Assembly (NCBI GenBank): GCA_013003325.1
Contig: JABDJU010000063.1
Coordinates: 1-6,085 of the forward strand
From: Acidimicrobiales bacterium
Lineage (GTDB): Bacteria; Actinomycetota; Acidimicrobiia; Acidimicrobiales; SZUA-35
Length of the DNA: 6,085 nt
Direction of reading: 5' to 3'
Part shown: piece by piece, positions 1 to 5,869 of the stretch
Layout: every line of letters begins with the position of its first letter
How positions within the stretch are numbered: the first letter of the stretch is position 1
The notes under the pieces: generated by a model
Told to the model about the DNA's origin: nothing
Databases searched by the model: none
The model's input: the letters and a program-made list of their open reading frames with translations, nothing else
Made by a program: the position numbers and the translations under genes

Positions 1-1441
1 GCCATCGAAGGGCTCGGGGGGCCGCGCAACCGACCACAGTTCCCGCCCGTGGGTGCCGTCGTCGGCGGCAAACAGGAGCTGATCGTCGATCACGGCGAAG
101 GATGCGGGGTCGCTCCAGCCGGCGCCAGGATTGATGTCGGCGAATAGAGCAGTGCCGGCTTCGGTGCCGTCGGTGACCCAGAGCTCAGCGCTGTGTTCGC
201 CGTCGTCGCCGCTGAAGAACACCCTGTCGCCGAATGCGGTGAGGAACCGCACCTGACCTCGTCCATCCCCGAGAGCCTTGACCAGCCCGGTTCCGTCCCG
301 AGTTCCATCCGTCACGAAAAAGGGCCCGTCCTGGCCCGCTCGGCGAGCGGGCGGTGAACAACACCAGATCGCGGGTAACGGTGAACTCCGGTGGTGCGCT
401 GAAGTCACCTAGGACGTCGCCAACCGAATGGGTGCCCTGCAGCGTGCCGTCGGTAACGGACACTCCGTCCTGGGCATTGAAGATCATCAGATCACCGAAT
501 CGGGTCAGACTGGCCGGGTACGGGCTCCACGGCTTCGGGAAGATGCTCGCCAACACCTGGGTGCCATCCCCATTAAGATCGGTGGCCCACAGCTCGGTGC
601 CCAGTGATCCAGAGCCGGTGAACAGGAGCTTGTCTCCCAAGATCCTCAAGTCGTACGGAAAGACTCGCTCTGGCAGCTCGAGGTCGGTGAGCCGGGCCGT
701 TCCCTCGGCTGTGAAGTCGGTGACCCAGACGCCGTGTTCGTGTTCGCTCCCGGCTCCGAGGAACAGCGCCTCATCGCCGGACGGCGCCGGCGCGATCGGC
801 CGACCGAGGTCGGGGTGGAACGCTGTGACCGGTCGGGTGCCGGCGGCGGAGCCATCGGTGACCCACCACGAGTAGCCGGGACCAGGGATGAGCGCTCGAA
901 AGGCAACCGCCTGGCCCACCACCGTCAGCTCATCGGGCCAGCTTCCTTCCGGGCCGGGCATCAGATCACTGATCGGCATCGTGCCTTCCTCGGTGCTGTC
1001 GCTGCTCCACAACTCCACACCGAGGTCCTCGGTGTAGATCCTGAAGATCACCTGTTCGCCCAGCATCGCGAATTGCGGCGGAACCGGCTGGTAGTCGACC
1101 CCGGCGATATCTTTCACGAGCCTGGTTCCCGCTGCGGTCCCGTCAGAGGCCCACAGTTCCTGCCCATGGATTCCGTCGTTGGCCAGGAACAGCACCTGGT
1201 CACCGAGGGCCGCCATGTCGTTGGACGGAGCCGGCTTACTGGACGCCGGTCCCGACCAGATATCCGCCACGAGTGCCACCTCAAACTCGGCGTCTTCGGT
1301 CGGACTGGCGGCGACCACGTCTGTAATCGGGGTGACACCGCTGAGAGCAAGGCTTGCCACCAGTGTCAGCGCGAGCAGACCGATGACGCTTGCAGGGGTA
1401 GTGCGGCGCCGATGTTGGGGAAAAGCCGTGTGGTCGCTCAT
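1..1441 (-). CDS. Secreted ELWxxDGT-repeat protein, partial, with an apparent frameshift
   Basis: This is an exported repeat protein whose precise function is unknown. The ATG at 1441-1439 has a GAGG ribosome binding site 7 bases upstream. Residues 1-46 look like a Sec signal peptide: an arginine-rich start (RRR at 11-13), a hydrophobic core at about 18-35 and a possible cut after VVAA. Repeats of roughly 45-50 residues follow, each ending in a W-x-x-D-G-T-like motif: ELWASDGT (95-102), ELWSSDST (143-150), WWVTDGS, VWVTDFT, ELWATDLN and VSVTDGT. The first frame reads to about residue 372 and then turns into non-repetitive arginine-rich sequence, stopping at 185-187. From about 327 down to base 1 another frame, without stops, resumes the repeats (FFVTDGT, ELWVTDGT, HGRELWSV) and leaves the window. 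ELWxxDGT is a recognised repeat family. A beta-propeller-like fold is my inference. The gene may be intact if the shift is a sequence error, or a pseudogene if it is real. Confidence 0.85.
322..328 (-). other. Apparent +1 frameshift site in the ELWxxDGT gene
   Basis: Read on the minus strand, the region is CGGGCCCTTTTTCGTG. The upstream frame gives GCC CTT TTT CGT. The frame that restores the repeat motif gives CCC TTT TTC GTG, so one base is extra (or two are missing). Removing one G from the GGG run yields the in-frame sequence PGRPFFVTDGT, a good repeat motif. The context is a G3C3T5 run, prone to indels in replication and in sequencing. Confidence 0.8.
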
Positions 1442-1448
1442 AGCTGGG

Positions 1449-1452
1449 CCTC
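1449..1452 (-). promoter_or_regulatory. Ribosome binding site of the ELWxxDGT gene
   Basis: GAGG on the minus strand, 7 bases before the ATG at 1441. It supports that start, which also places a signal peptide at the N-terminus. Confidence 0.55.
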
Positions 1453-1469
1453 ATCGAGGGGTCGCTTCT

Positions 1470-1498
1470 GATGTACTCCTGTCCAGATCGCATGTACA
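1470..1498 (-). promoter_or_regulatory. Weak candidate promoter for the ELWxxDGT gene, with an ATGTAC direct repeat
   Basis: On the minus strand, TGTACA (1498-1493, 4 of 6 matches to a sigma-70 -35 box) and TACATC (1475-1470, 3 of 6 matches to a -10 box) are separated by 17 bases. The same bases form a direct repeat, ATGTAC at 1471-1476 and 1492-1497, spaced 21 bp, about two helical turns. The promoter match is poor and the call rests mainly on spacing and location. An operator is an equally possible reading. Confidence 0.2.
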
Positions 1499-1503
1499 GA
1501 GGC

Positions 1504-1535
1504 CAACGTCGGGAGCGGTGCGGGGCCGAACGTTG
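1504..1535. repeat. Imperfect inverted repeat in the divergent spacer
   Basis: CAACGTCGG (1504-1512) pairs with CCGAACGTTG (1526-1535), nine base pairs with one bulged A and a 13-base G-rich loop. It lies 26 bases before the HNH gene start and about 60 bases upstream of the ELWxxDGT start, so it could be an operator or a leader hairpin. There is no T-run typical of a terminator. Confidence 0.45.
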
Positions 1536-1561
1536 TCACACCCTCTGCGTAGGGTTGGGGT

Positions 1562-2902
1562 ATGGATTCCTTGGCGGGAAGTTTCGAGTCCGGTTCAACG
1601 ATTCTGGATTGTGAGTTGGGGGTGCTCGGCGAGATCGCTGAGCGCGTGTTCGATGTGTCCTCGACCGAGCTGCTGTCGTTGTCTCGTGAGGAGCTAGCCG
1701 ACATTGTGGTCGTGCTGGCTGCCGAGTCTGAACGGCTGGCTGCGGTGGCGGGCCGGTTCATGGCGCTGGGCGAGCGGGGTGCGGTCTCGTACACCAAGGG
1801 CGAGTCCACGATGATCGGTCTGCTCAATGCGAAAGGCCGGTTGTCTCGGCACCGGGCGGCCAGTATCCGCCGTGGGGGTCTAGCCGTTCACCGGTTCCCC
1901 TCGTTTCACACTGCGTTGCTGGCCGGGCAGATTACGTTGGGCCACGTCGACGTGATGACCAAGTGGGCTAACAAAGCGAACTCTGATCAGGTCCAGGCGG
2001 CTGAGCCGTCGTTGGCCACGTTGGCCACACTCGGCACCCCGGAGCAGTTTGAGTACGCGTTGCGGTGCTGGGTGGCAGCCGCTGACCCGCACGAACATCT
2101 AGAAGAGTTCCTAGAGGCCCAGGCCCGGCGGCACCTGATCCTGCAACCCGACCTGTTCTCCAACGTGCACGTCACCGGCGTACTAGACCCTCTGTTGGGC
2201 GAGCAGGTGATGAACACCATCACAGACAACGCCGAACAGCTCCATGCCGGCGATGAGTCGTTGACCCCAGCCCAAGCCAATCACGACGCGTTGATCGGGT
2301 TGGTGCTGAACCCCGACGGCGAAGGCACGGTGCGACCGCATCTCGAGGTGCTGGTCCCTGCCGACGATTCCGACGATGGCACCGTTCACGGCTACCACGG
2401 CGACACGCTCCCAGCTGGGGTCGATATCGCCGAGGCGTCGTTCAAGTACCTGTTAGGCCGACCTCATCGAGCCTCCAAGACACCGGTTCATTCTGATCTC
2501 GGGTTCGGGTCGGTTCACTATCCCCGCACCGCTGGCGGGAACCTGATCCCCCCGGCGGTGGTGCGCTCGATCGCACCCCACTCCCGAGTCCGACACCACC
2601 GGCTCAGTCGATCTGGTGGCCTGGCCGATGACACCCCCGCCGGCCGACACTTCACCGTGAATCAGCGGCGGATGATCCGCCTGCGGGACACCCACTGCCG
2701 GCACCCCGGCTGCCGCAAACCGGTGAAACAGTGCGACTACGACCACCTCAAACCGTGGTCGGAGGGCGGGCCAACGCTGGTCGCCAACGGACAACTTCGG
2801 TGTCGGCTCCACCATCGATGGAAACACCGACACGACCACGGCCCCACCACACCCCTCACCGGACTCTTCACCGACGGCCCACTCTTCCCAAACCGAGAAT
2901 GA
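1562..2902 (+). CDS. DUF222 domain-containing HNH endonuclease family protein
   Basis: A 446-residue protein with the standard two-part architecture of the actinobacterial DUF222-HNH (13E12 repeat-like) family. A largely helical DUF222 region spans about 10-290. A linker follows, then a C-terminal HNH module at about 370-420. The HNH core looks complete: zinc-type cysteines at C379 and C384 (CRHPGC) and C414 (CRLHH), the D394-H395 pair of DYDHLKPW, N409 after GGPT, and H417/H418. This predicts a metal-dependent nuclease fold. The biological substrate of these proteins is not established, and links to mobile or repeated genes are only suggestive. The ATG at 1562 is preceded by AGGG at 1551-1554, 7 bases away. 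The gene is divergent from the ELWxxDGT gene and convergent with modC, 13 bases away. Base composition changes along it: G exceeds C in the 5' part, C exceeds G in the 3' part. It appears full length. Confidence 0.9.
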   Translation: MDSLAGSFESGSTILDCELGVLGEIAERVFDVSSTELLSLSREELADIVVVLAAESERLAAVAGRFMALGERGAVSYTKGESTMIGLLNAKGRLSRHRAASIRRGGLAVHRFPSFHTALLAGQITLGHVDVMTKWANKANSDQVQAAEPSLATLATLGTPEQFEYALRCWVAAADPHEHLEEFLEAQARRHLILQPDLFSNVHVTGVLDPLLGEQVMNTITDNAEQLHAGDESLTPAQANHDALIGLVLNPDGEGTVRPHLEVLVPADDSDDGTVHGYHGDTLPAGVDIAEASFKYLLGRPHRASKTPVHSDLGFGSVHYPRTAGGNLIPPAVVRSIAPHSRVRHHRLSRSGGLADDTPAGRHFTVNQRRMIRLRDTHCRHPGCRKPVKQCDYDHLKPWSEGGPTLVANGQLRCRLHHRWKHRHDHGPTTPLTGLFTDGPLFPNRE

Positions 2903-2915
2903 GGCCAGTGCGGGT

Positions 2916-3980
2916 CTAGTTCGAGCCCACCGCAGCCACCGCTACCTCGGTGGCTTTCACTGATGCCCACACACGCACCCCCGGCGCCAACCCCATAGCT
3001 GCAGTCGATGCCGGAGTGATATCCACAGCGATCGGCAACGGGTCGGCCAAGAACACGCGGGTCGTGTCTCCGAGCGGGTCGACCGAATCGATCGTGGTGA
3101 GCCAAGTGTTGCGAGGCGATCCGTGCGGCTCGTCGGTGAACAGTGCGACGGCTCGAGGGTGCACGGTGATCAATACATCGCCCTCGATCTGGGTGTTCGA
3201 CGTCCGCAACTCGAAATCAAGATCGTCGAGAGCGAGCGCGCCACCATGGTTCCGGCCGGTGAGCAGATTGGTACCCGCCACCGCCGCCACGTAGCTGGTA
3301 GCCGGATGGCTGTGGATGCGCTCCGGGGTCCCTTCCTGGGTCACCTTCCCGTCTTCGAGCACGTAGATCCGATCGCCGAGCAGGAACGCATCGGTGGGAT
3401 CGTGGGTGATCACCAGCCGGGGCCCTTCGAACTCACGTAGATGCTGAGCTAGCGTTCTTCGGGTCGCCGCCCTGGTTTCCACGTCGAGAGCGGCCAACGG
3501 TTCGTCGAGGAGCAGCAACCGGGGCTGCATTGCTACCGCTCTGGCCAGCGCCACCCGCTGGGCCTGTCCGCCGCTCAGCTCGCTGGGCCGCTTGGCCAAC
3601 AGTCCACCGACCCCGAACCGGGTAGCCCATCGCCCCGCATCGGTGCGGGCGTCGGCCATCCGAGCGCCTCGGGTGTTGATGCCGAAGGCGATGTTGTCGA
3701 GCACGTTCATGTGCTCGAACAGCAGGTAGTCCTGGAAGACCACGCCCACCCGGCGGTCGCGAGGTGGGACGAAGATGTCGTTGCTGTCGTCGATCGTGGT
3801 GTCGCCGAAGGCGACGAAACCCGACGCTAACGGCAGTTGCCCGGCCAGCACGGCAACAGTGGTCGACTTGCCGGCACCGTTCGGCCCGAGCAACACCACG
3901 GTCTCTCCGTCGTCGATCCGGAGGTTGAGGTCGAGGGTGAAATCGTCCCGTTGGGCAACGATGTTGGCGACGACGGTCAT
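2916..3980 (-). CDS. modC: Molybdate ABC transporter ATP-binding protein ModC
   Basis: The ATPase of a molybdate/tungstate importer, a 354-residue cytoplasmic protein that pairs as a dimer with ModB. Visible motifs: Walker A GPNGAGKST (32-40), Q-loop Q83 in VVFQDY, ABC signature LSGGQ (135-139), Walker B LLLLDE (155-160), D-loop (161-166) and switch histidine H193. Residues about 237-350 form a C-terminal TOBE/Mop-like domain, with the ITVHPRAVAL segment typical of oxyanion and related importer ATPases. The chosen ATG at 3980 overlaps the modB stop in ATGA and has GGAG at 3990-3987, 6 bases upstream. A GTG at 3995 would add five residues and is less likely. The domain layout and total length are normal for ModC. 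Sequence alone cannot separate molybdate from tungstate. Its stop is 13 bases from the convergent HNH stop. Confidence 0.93.
   Translation of the reverse strand: MTVVANIVAQRDDFTLDLNLRIDDGETVVLLGPNGAGKSTTVAVLAGQLPLASGFVAFGDTTIDDSNDIFVPPRDRRVGVVFQDYLLFEHMNVLDNIAFGINTRGARMADARTDAGRWATRFGVGGLLAKRPSELSGGQAQRVALARAVAMQPRLLLLDEPLAALDVETRAATRRTLAQHLREFEGPRLVITHDPTDAFLLGDRIYVLEDGKVTQEGTPERIHSHPATSYVAAVAGTNLLTGRNHGGALALDDLDFELRTSNTQIEGDVLITVHPRAVALFTDEPHGSPRNTWLTTIDSVDPLGDTTRVFLADPLPIAVDITPASTAAMGLAPGVRVWASVKATEVAVAAVGSN
2934..2955 (+). terminator. Candidate Rho-independent terminator of the HNH gene, inside the modC 3' end
   Basis: A perfect 8-bp stem AGCCACCG / CGGTGGCT with a 6-base loop starts 31 bases after the HNH stop. 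The second arm's last T and the next two bases give a TTT on the plus strand. The T-run is short, so termination strength is uncertain. The same bases encode about residues 342-349 of ModC on the other strand. On the minus strand no T-run follows, so it does not look like a modC terminator. Confidence 0.4.
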
Positions 3981-4771
3981 CGGGTGCTCCACCACCGATC
4001 CCGCAGGCTGATGAGCACCACGAACGAGATCACCACCATCAGCAAGCTGATGGCCACCGCCGTGTCCCGGTCCGATTCAAGGGCGACGAACACCGCCAAG
4101 GGAAGGGTTTGGGTGCGGCCCTGCAGGTTGCCGGCAAAGGTGACGGTGGCCCCGAACTCACCGAGCGAGCGAGCCCAAGCGATCACCGTGCCGGCCCGAA
4201 GGGCGGGCAGGATCGCCGGCACCGTGATCCGGTTGAAAACCGTCAAAGGCCCCGCCCCTAGTGTGGCTGCTGCGGTTTCGAACCGAGGGTCCAGATTGCG
4301 CAACGCTCCCTCCACCGTTATCACCAGGAACGGCATCGCCACGAAGGTGTTGGCCAGGATCACACCCCAGATCGAAAACGGCAGCAGAAAGCCGGTGGCG
4401 TCGTTGATCGGCTCGCCCACCACTCCGCGTCGTCCAAGGGCCAACAGGAGCGCCGTGCCACCGACGACTGGCGGTAACACCATCGGCAGCGTCACAAGAG
4501 CCCGCACCGCGTCACGGCCCCGGAACTCAACCCGAGCCAGCAGCCACGCCAGCGGCAGACCGAAGACCAGAGACAGGGCAGCGGCGGCGATTGAGGTGAC
4601 CACCGACAGCCACAGCGCATCGATCACCACGTCGGAGGTGAGTATCGAACCGAGCTCGGTCCAGGGGGTGCGGGTGACCAACCCGAGCAGGGGCAGCCCA
4701 AACAGGGCGATGGCGATCGCCGCCAGCGCAACGAGAAGTCCTGGCGGCCGGTCTTTGATGGTGCGGCTCAT
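3977..4771 (-). CDS. modB: Molybdate ABC transporter permease ModB
   Basis: The integral membrane channel of the importer, 264 residues. About six hydrophobic segments are visible, near 11-32, 50-78, 88-112, 128-155, 185-205 and 237-256. The cytoplasmic EAA loop that docks on ModC runs from E165 (ETAAATLGAG) to the IxxPAILP part ending near P189. The ARSLGEFGATV segment at about 200-210 is characteristic of ModB and related oxyanion permeases. Length is slightly above the roughly 220-260 residues usual for ModB. The ATG at 4771 overlaps the modA TGA in ATGA, and its own TGA overlaps the modC ATG the same way, so the three genes are probably translationally coupled. Confidence 0.93.
   Translation of the reverse strand: MSRTIKDRPPGLLVALAAIAIALFGLPLLGLVTRTPWTELGSILTSDVVIDALWLSVVTSIAAAALSLVFGLPLAWLLARVEFRGRDAVRALVTLPMVLPPVVGGTALLLALGRRGVVGEPINDATGFLLPFSIWGVILANTFVAMPFLVITVEGALRNLDPRFETAAATLGAGPLTVFNRITVPAILPALRAGTVIAWARSLGEFGATVTFAGNLQGRTQTLPLAVFVALESDRDTAVAISLLMVVISFVVLISLRDRWWSTR
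3987..3990 (-). promoter_or_regulatory. Ribosome binding site of modC
   Basis: GGAG on the minus strand lies inside modB, 6 bases before the ATG at 3980. It favours that start over the upstream GTG at 3995, which it would fall downstream of. Confidence 0.65.
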
Positions 4772-5508
4772 CGCTGACGAAACCCGACATCGGTGAAGAT
4801 CTTCTGGCCATCGGGCGATCTCAGAAACGCAATGAAACGGTCGGCCAGTTCCGGTTGCGAAGACCGCTCCGTGACCGCTGCCGGGTAGCTCACCTCGGGC
4901 GCGTCCATCAGGATCCCGTCCACCGCACCGTCGGCGGCCACGATGTCGGACTCGTACACGATGCCCGCATCCAATTCGCCCTCGATCACCTTGGTAAGCA
5001 GTGCTCGCACGTCGGGTTCCTCGGTGTCGATCGAAGGCGTGATCCCTCTCGCCGAGAAATGCTCATAGGCCAGCGAACCGCATGGCACGGCGGGGTGGCA
5101 GACACCGAGAAACGGTTCGGACCGGGCGAAGTCGGCGGCGCTGTCGATGTTGCCCGGGTTCCCGGGCGCGACGGCGATCGCCAGACCGTTGGTGGCGACG
5201 ATCGAGATCTGGCCGGCGTCGACCTCATCGCGTTCGACCAACTCGTCCATGATGCCCAGGTTGGCAGGAATCACGACGTCGGCCCTTGCTCCGCCGAGCA
5301 CTTGTTCCCGCAGCGACGAACTGCCGGCCAGGTTCAGCTTGATGTCGACCTCGGGATTGGCTGTCTCGAACGCCAACTCTGCCATCATCAGAGCATCGGT
5401 GAGCGATGCGGCACCGAACACGACCAACTCATCTCGCCCCGAGTCGGTCGAACAGGCGGTGAGGGCAGCCGCCAACAGCAGGATCAGGGTCCGAGCGGCG
5501 CCGGTCAC
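4768..5508 (-). CDS. modA: Molybdate-binding lipoprotein ModA
   Basis: The extracytoplasmic solute-binding protein that captures molybdate or tungstate and delivers it to ModB. With the GTG at 5508 it is 246 residues. A short lipoprotein signal ends in the lipobox LTAC (C19 would be lipidated). The ligand-site segments of the family follow: VFGAASLTDAL (30-40), AGSSSLREQV (61-70) with GARADVV after it, and DAGIVYESDI (180-189) containing Y185. A cysteine pair C137/C143 in CHPAVPCG resembles actinobacterial ModA proteins and may form a disulfide. The start is uncertain: GAGG sits only 2 bases before this GTG. A GTG at 5556 would add 16 residues without a clear Shine-Dalgarno site. An ATG at 5685 would overlap the divergent gene and bury the signal peptide 60 residues in. 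I chose 5508 because it gives a normal lipoprotein signal. Confidence 0.9.
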   Translation of the reverse strand: MTGAARTLILLLAAALTACSTDSGRDELVVFGAASLTDALMMAELAFETANPEVDIKLNLAGSSSLREQVLGGARADVVIPANLGIMDELVERDEVDAGQISIVATNGLAIAVAPGNPGNIDSAADFARSEPFLGVCHPAVPCGSLAYEHFSARGITPSIDTEEPDVRALLTKVIEGELDAGIVYESDIVAADGAVDGILMDAPEVSYPAAVTERSSQPELADRFIAFLRSPDGQKIFTDVGFRQR

Positions 5509-5543
5509 GGCCTCAGTCTGCCAGCGAACCTGCAGTTTGTCCT

Positions 5544-5617
5544 GCTGGGCGCCCACCGTTGATGGGTATTGCGTCTGTTCATTTGGGCCCTTCGGCCCGT
5601 ACGGAGAACAGCCCAGC
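5544..5617. repeat. Nested inverted repeats (possible structured leader RNA)
   Basis: Three helices are compatible with each other. An outer 7-bp pairing joins GCTGGGC (5544-5550) with GCCCAGC (5611-5617). Inside it, CTGTTC (5575-5580) pairs with GAACAG (5606-5611), competing for base 5611. Innermost, GGGCC (5585-5589) pairs with GGCCC (5594-5598) around a 4-base loop. A short CCCA/TGGG pairing near 5552-5566 is also possible. CCGTACGG at 5597-5604 is a perfect palindrome. No T-run follows on either strand, so this is not a simple terminator. Read rightward, the structure ends 8 bases before a ribosome binding site. Confidence 0.4.
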
Positions 5618-5625
5618 GCCCCGAT

Positions 5626-5630
5626 AGGAG
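5626..5630 (+). promoter_or_regulatory. Ribosome binding site of the 72-residue gene
   Basis: AGGAG, 4 bases before the ATG at 5635. The spacing is slightly short but the match is strong. It fixes this ATG rather than the in-frame start at 5569, which lies inside the hairpin region. Confidence 0.6.
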
Positions 5631-5634
5631 AATC

Positions 5635-5853
5635 ATGTTCGCCTCCCAGTGCACCGACCGCCGCCCTGCCGTGGTCGATGGACAAGTTGTCTGGCTTCCC
5701 ACGCTGGCCGGACTGCTGCGAGGCGAGAAGGCCACGATGCCATCACTGGAACGCACCGACCTCTGGAGCACCCTGGCCGCTGCAGTTGTGGCCCAGGCCA
5801 CCTTCGACGAGATCGGATTCACCCCCCAACCGGTGCTGGACCTGCGCGCCTGA
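5635..5853 (+). CDS. Small protein of unknown function (72 residues)
   Basis: I do not recognise this protein. It is a short soluble-looking product with no signal peptide, no clear membrane span, and only one cysteine (C6). It has a hydrophobic patch VVDGQVVWLPTLAGLL at about 14-29 and a helical-looking alanine-rich part near 46-56. Evidence that it is real: a strong AGGAG site, G or C at the third position of about 56 of 72 codons, and a stop 16 bases before the next gene in the same direction, which suggests a shared transcript with the NUDIX gene. It runs divergently from modA. The opposite strand is open through this region too, but that reading would give modA an implausible N-terminus. 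Confidence 0.6.
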   Translation: MFASQCTDRRPAVVDGQVVWLPTLAGLLRGEKATMPSLERTDLWSTLAAAVVAQATFDEIGFTPQPVLDLRA

Positions 5854-5869
5854 GCAGTATCTTGCCGGA

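Larger units (their letters stand above)
5509..5634. promoter_or_regulatory. Divergent control region between modA and the 72-residue gene
   Basis: This 126-base spacer should hold promoters for both the leftward mod operon and the rightward gene pair. I found no convincing -35/-10 pair and no recognisable ModE-like palindrome. It is dominated by inverted repeats, described separately. Its position upstream of molybdate genes is where a molybdenum- or tungsten-cofactor riboswitch could sit, but I do not recognise that consensus here. Confidence 0.4.

Noticed and set aside
734..1471. Plus-strand open frame of 245 codons opposite the ELWxxDGT gene
   Set aside because: It mirrors the repeat-coding strand, has an Arg/His-rich composition and no recognisable domain.
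1533..1561. TTGTCA at 1533-1538 as a -35 box for the HNH gene
   Set aside because: No -10-like sequence lies at the right distance, and a start there would leave no leader before the ATG at 1562.
2909..2931. Imperfect GTGCGGGTCT / AGCCCAC pairing in the convergent gap as a bidirectional terminator
   Set aside because: It needs several bulges and has no T-run on either strand. The 2934-2955 hairpin is a better candidate.
3981..3995. GTG at 3995 as the modC start
   Set aside because: The ATG at 3980 has a well-spaced GGAG and an ATGA overlap with modB, and the extra five residues carry no family feature.
3837..4796. Long plus-strand open frame of 319 codons opposite modB and modC
   Set aside because: It runs antisense to two clearly recognised genes, is low-complexity Arg/Ser/Thr-rich and has no family features. 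This is a common shadow in high-GC DNA.
4855..5562. Plus-strand open frame of 235 codons opposite modA
   Set aside because: Antisense to a well-supported binding protein, with no domain seen.
5509..5685. N-terminal extension of ModA to an ATG at 5685
   Set aside because: It would place the lipoprotein signal 60 residues inside the protein and overlap the divergent 72-residue gene.
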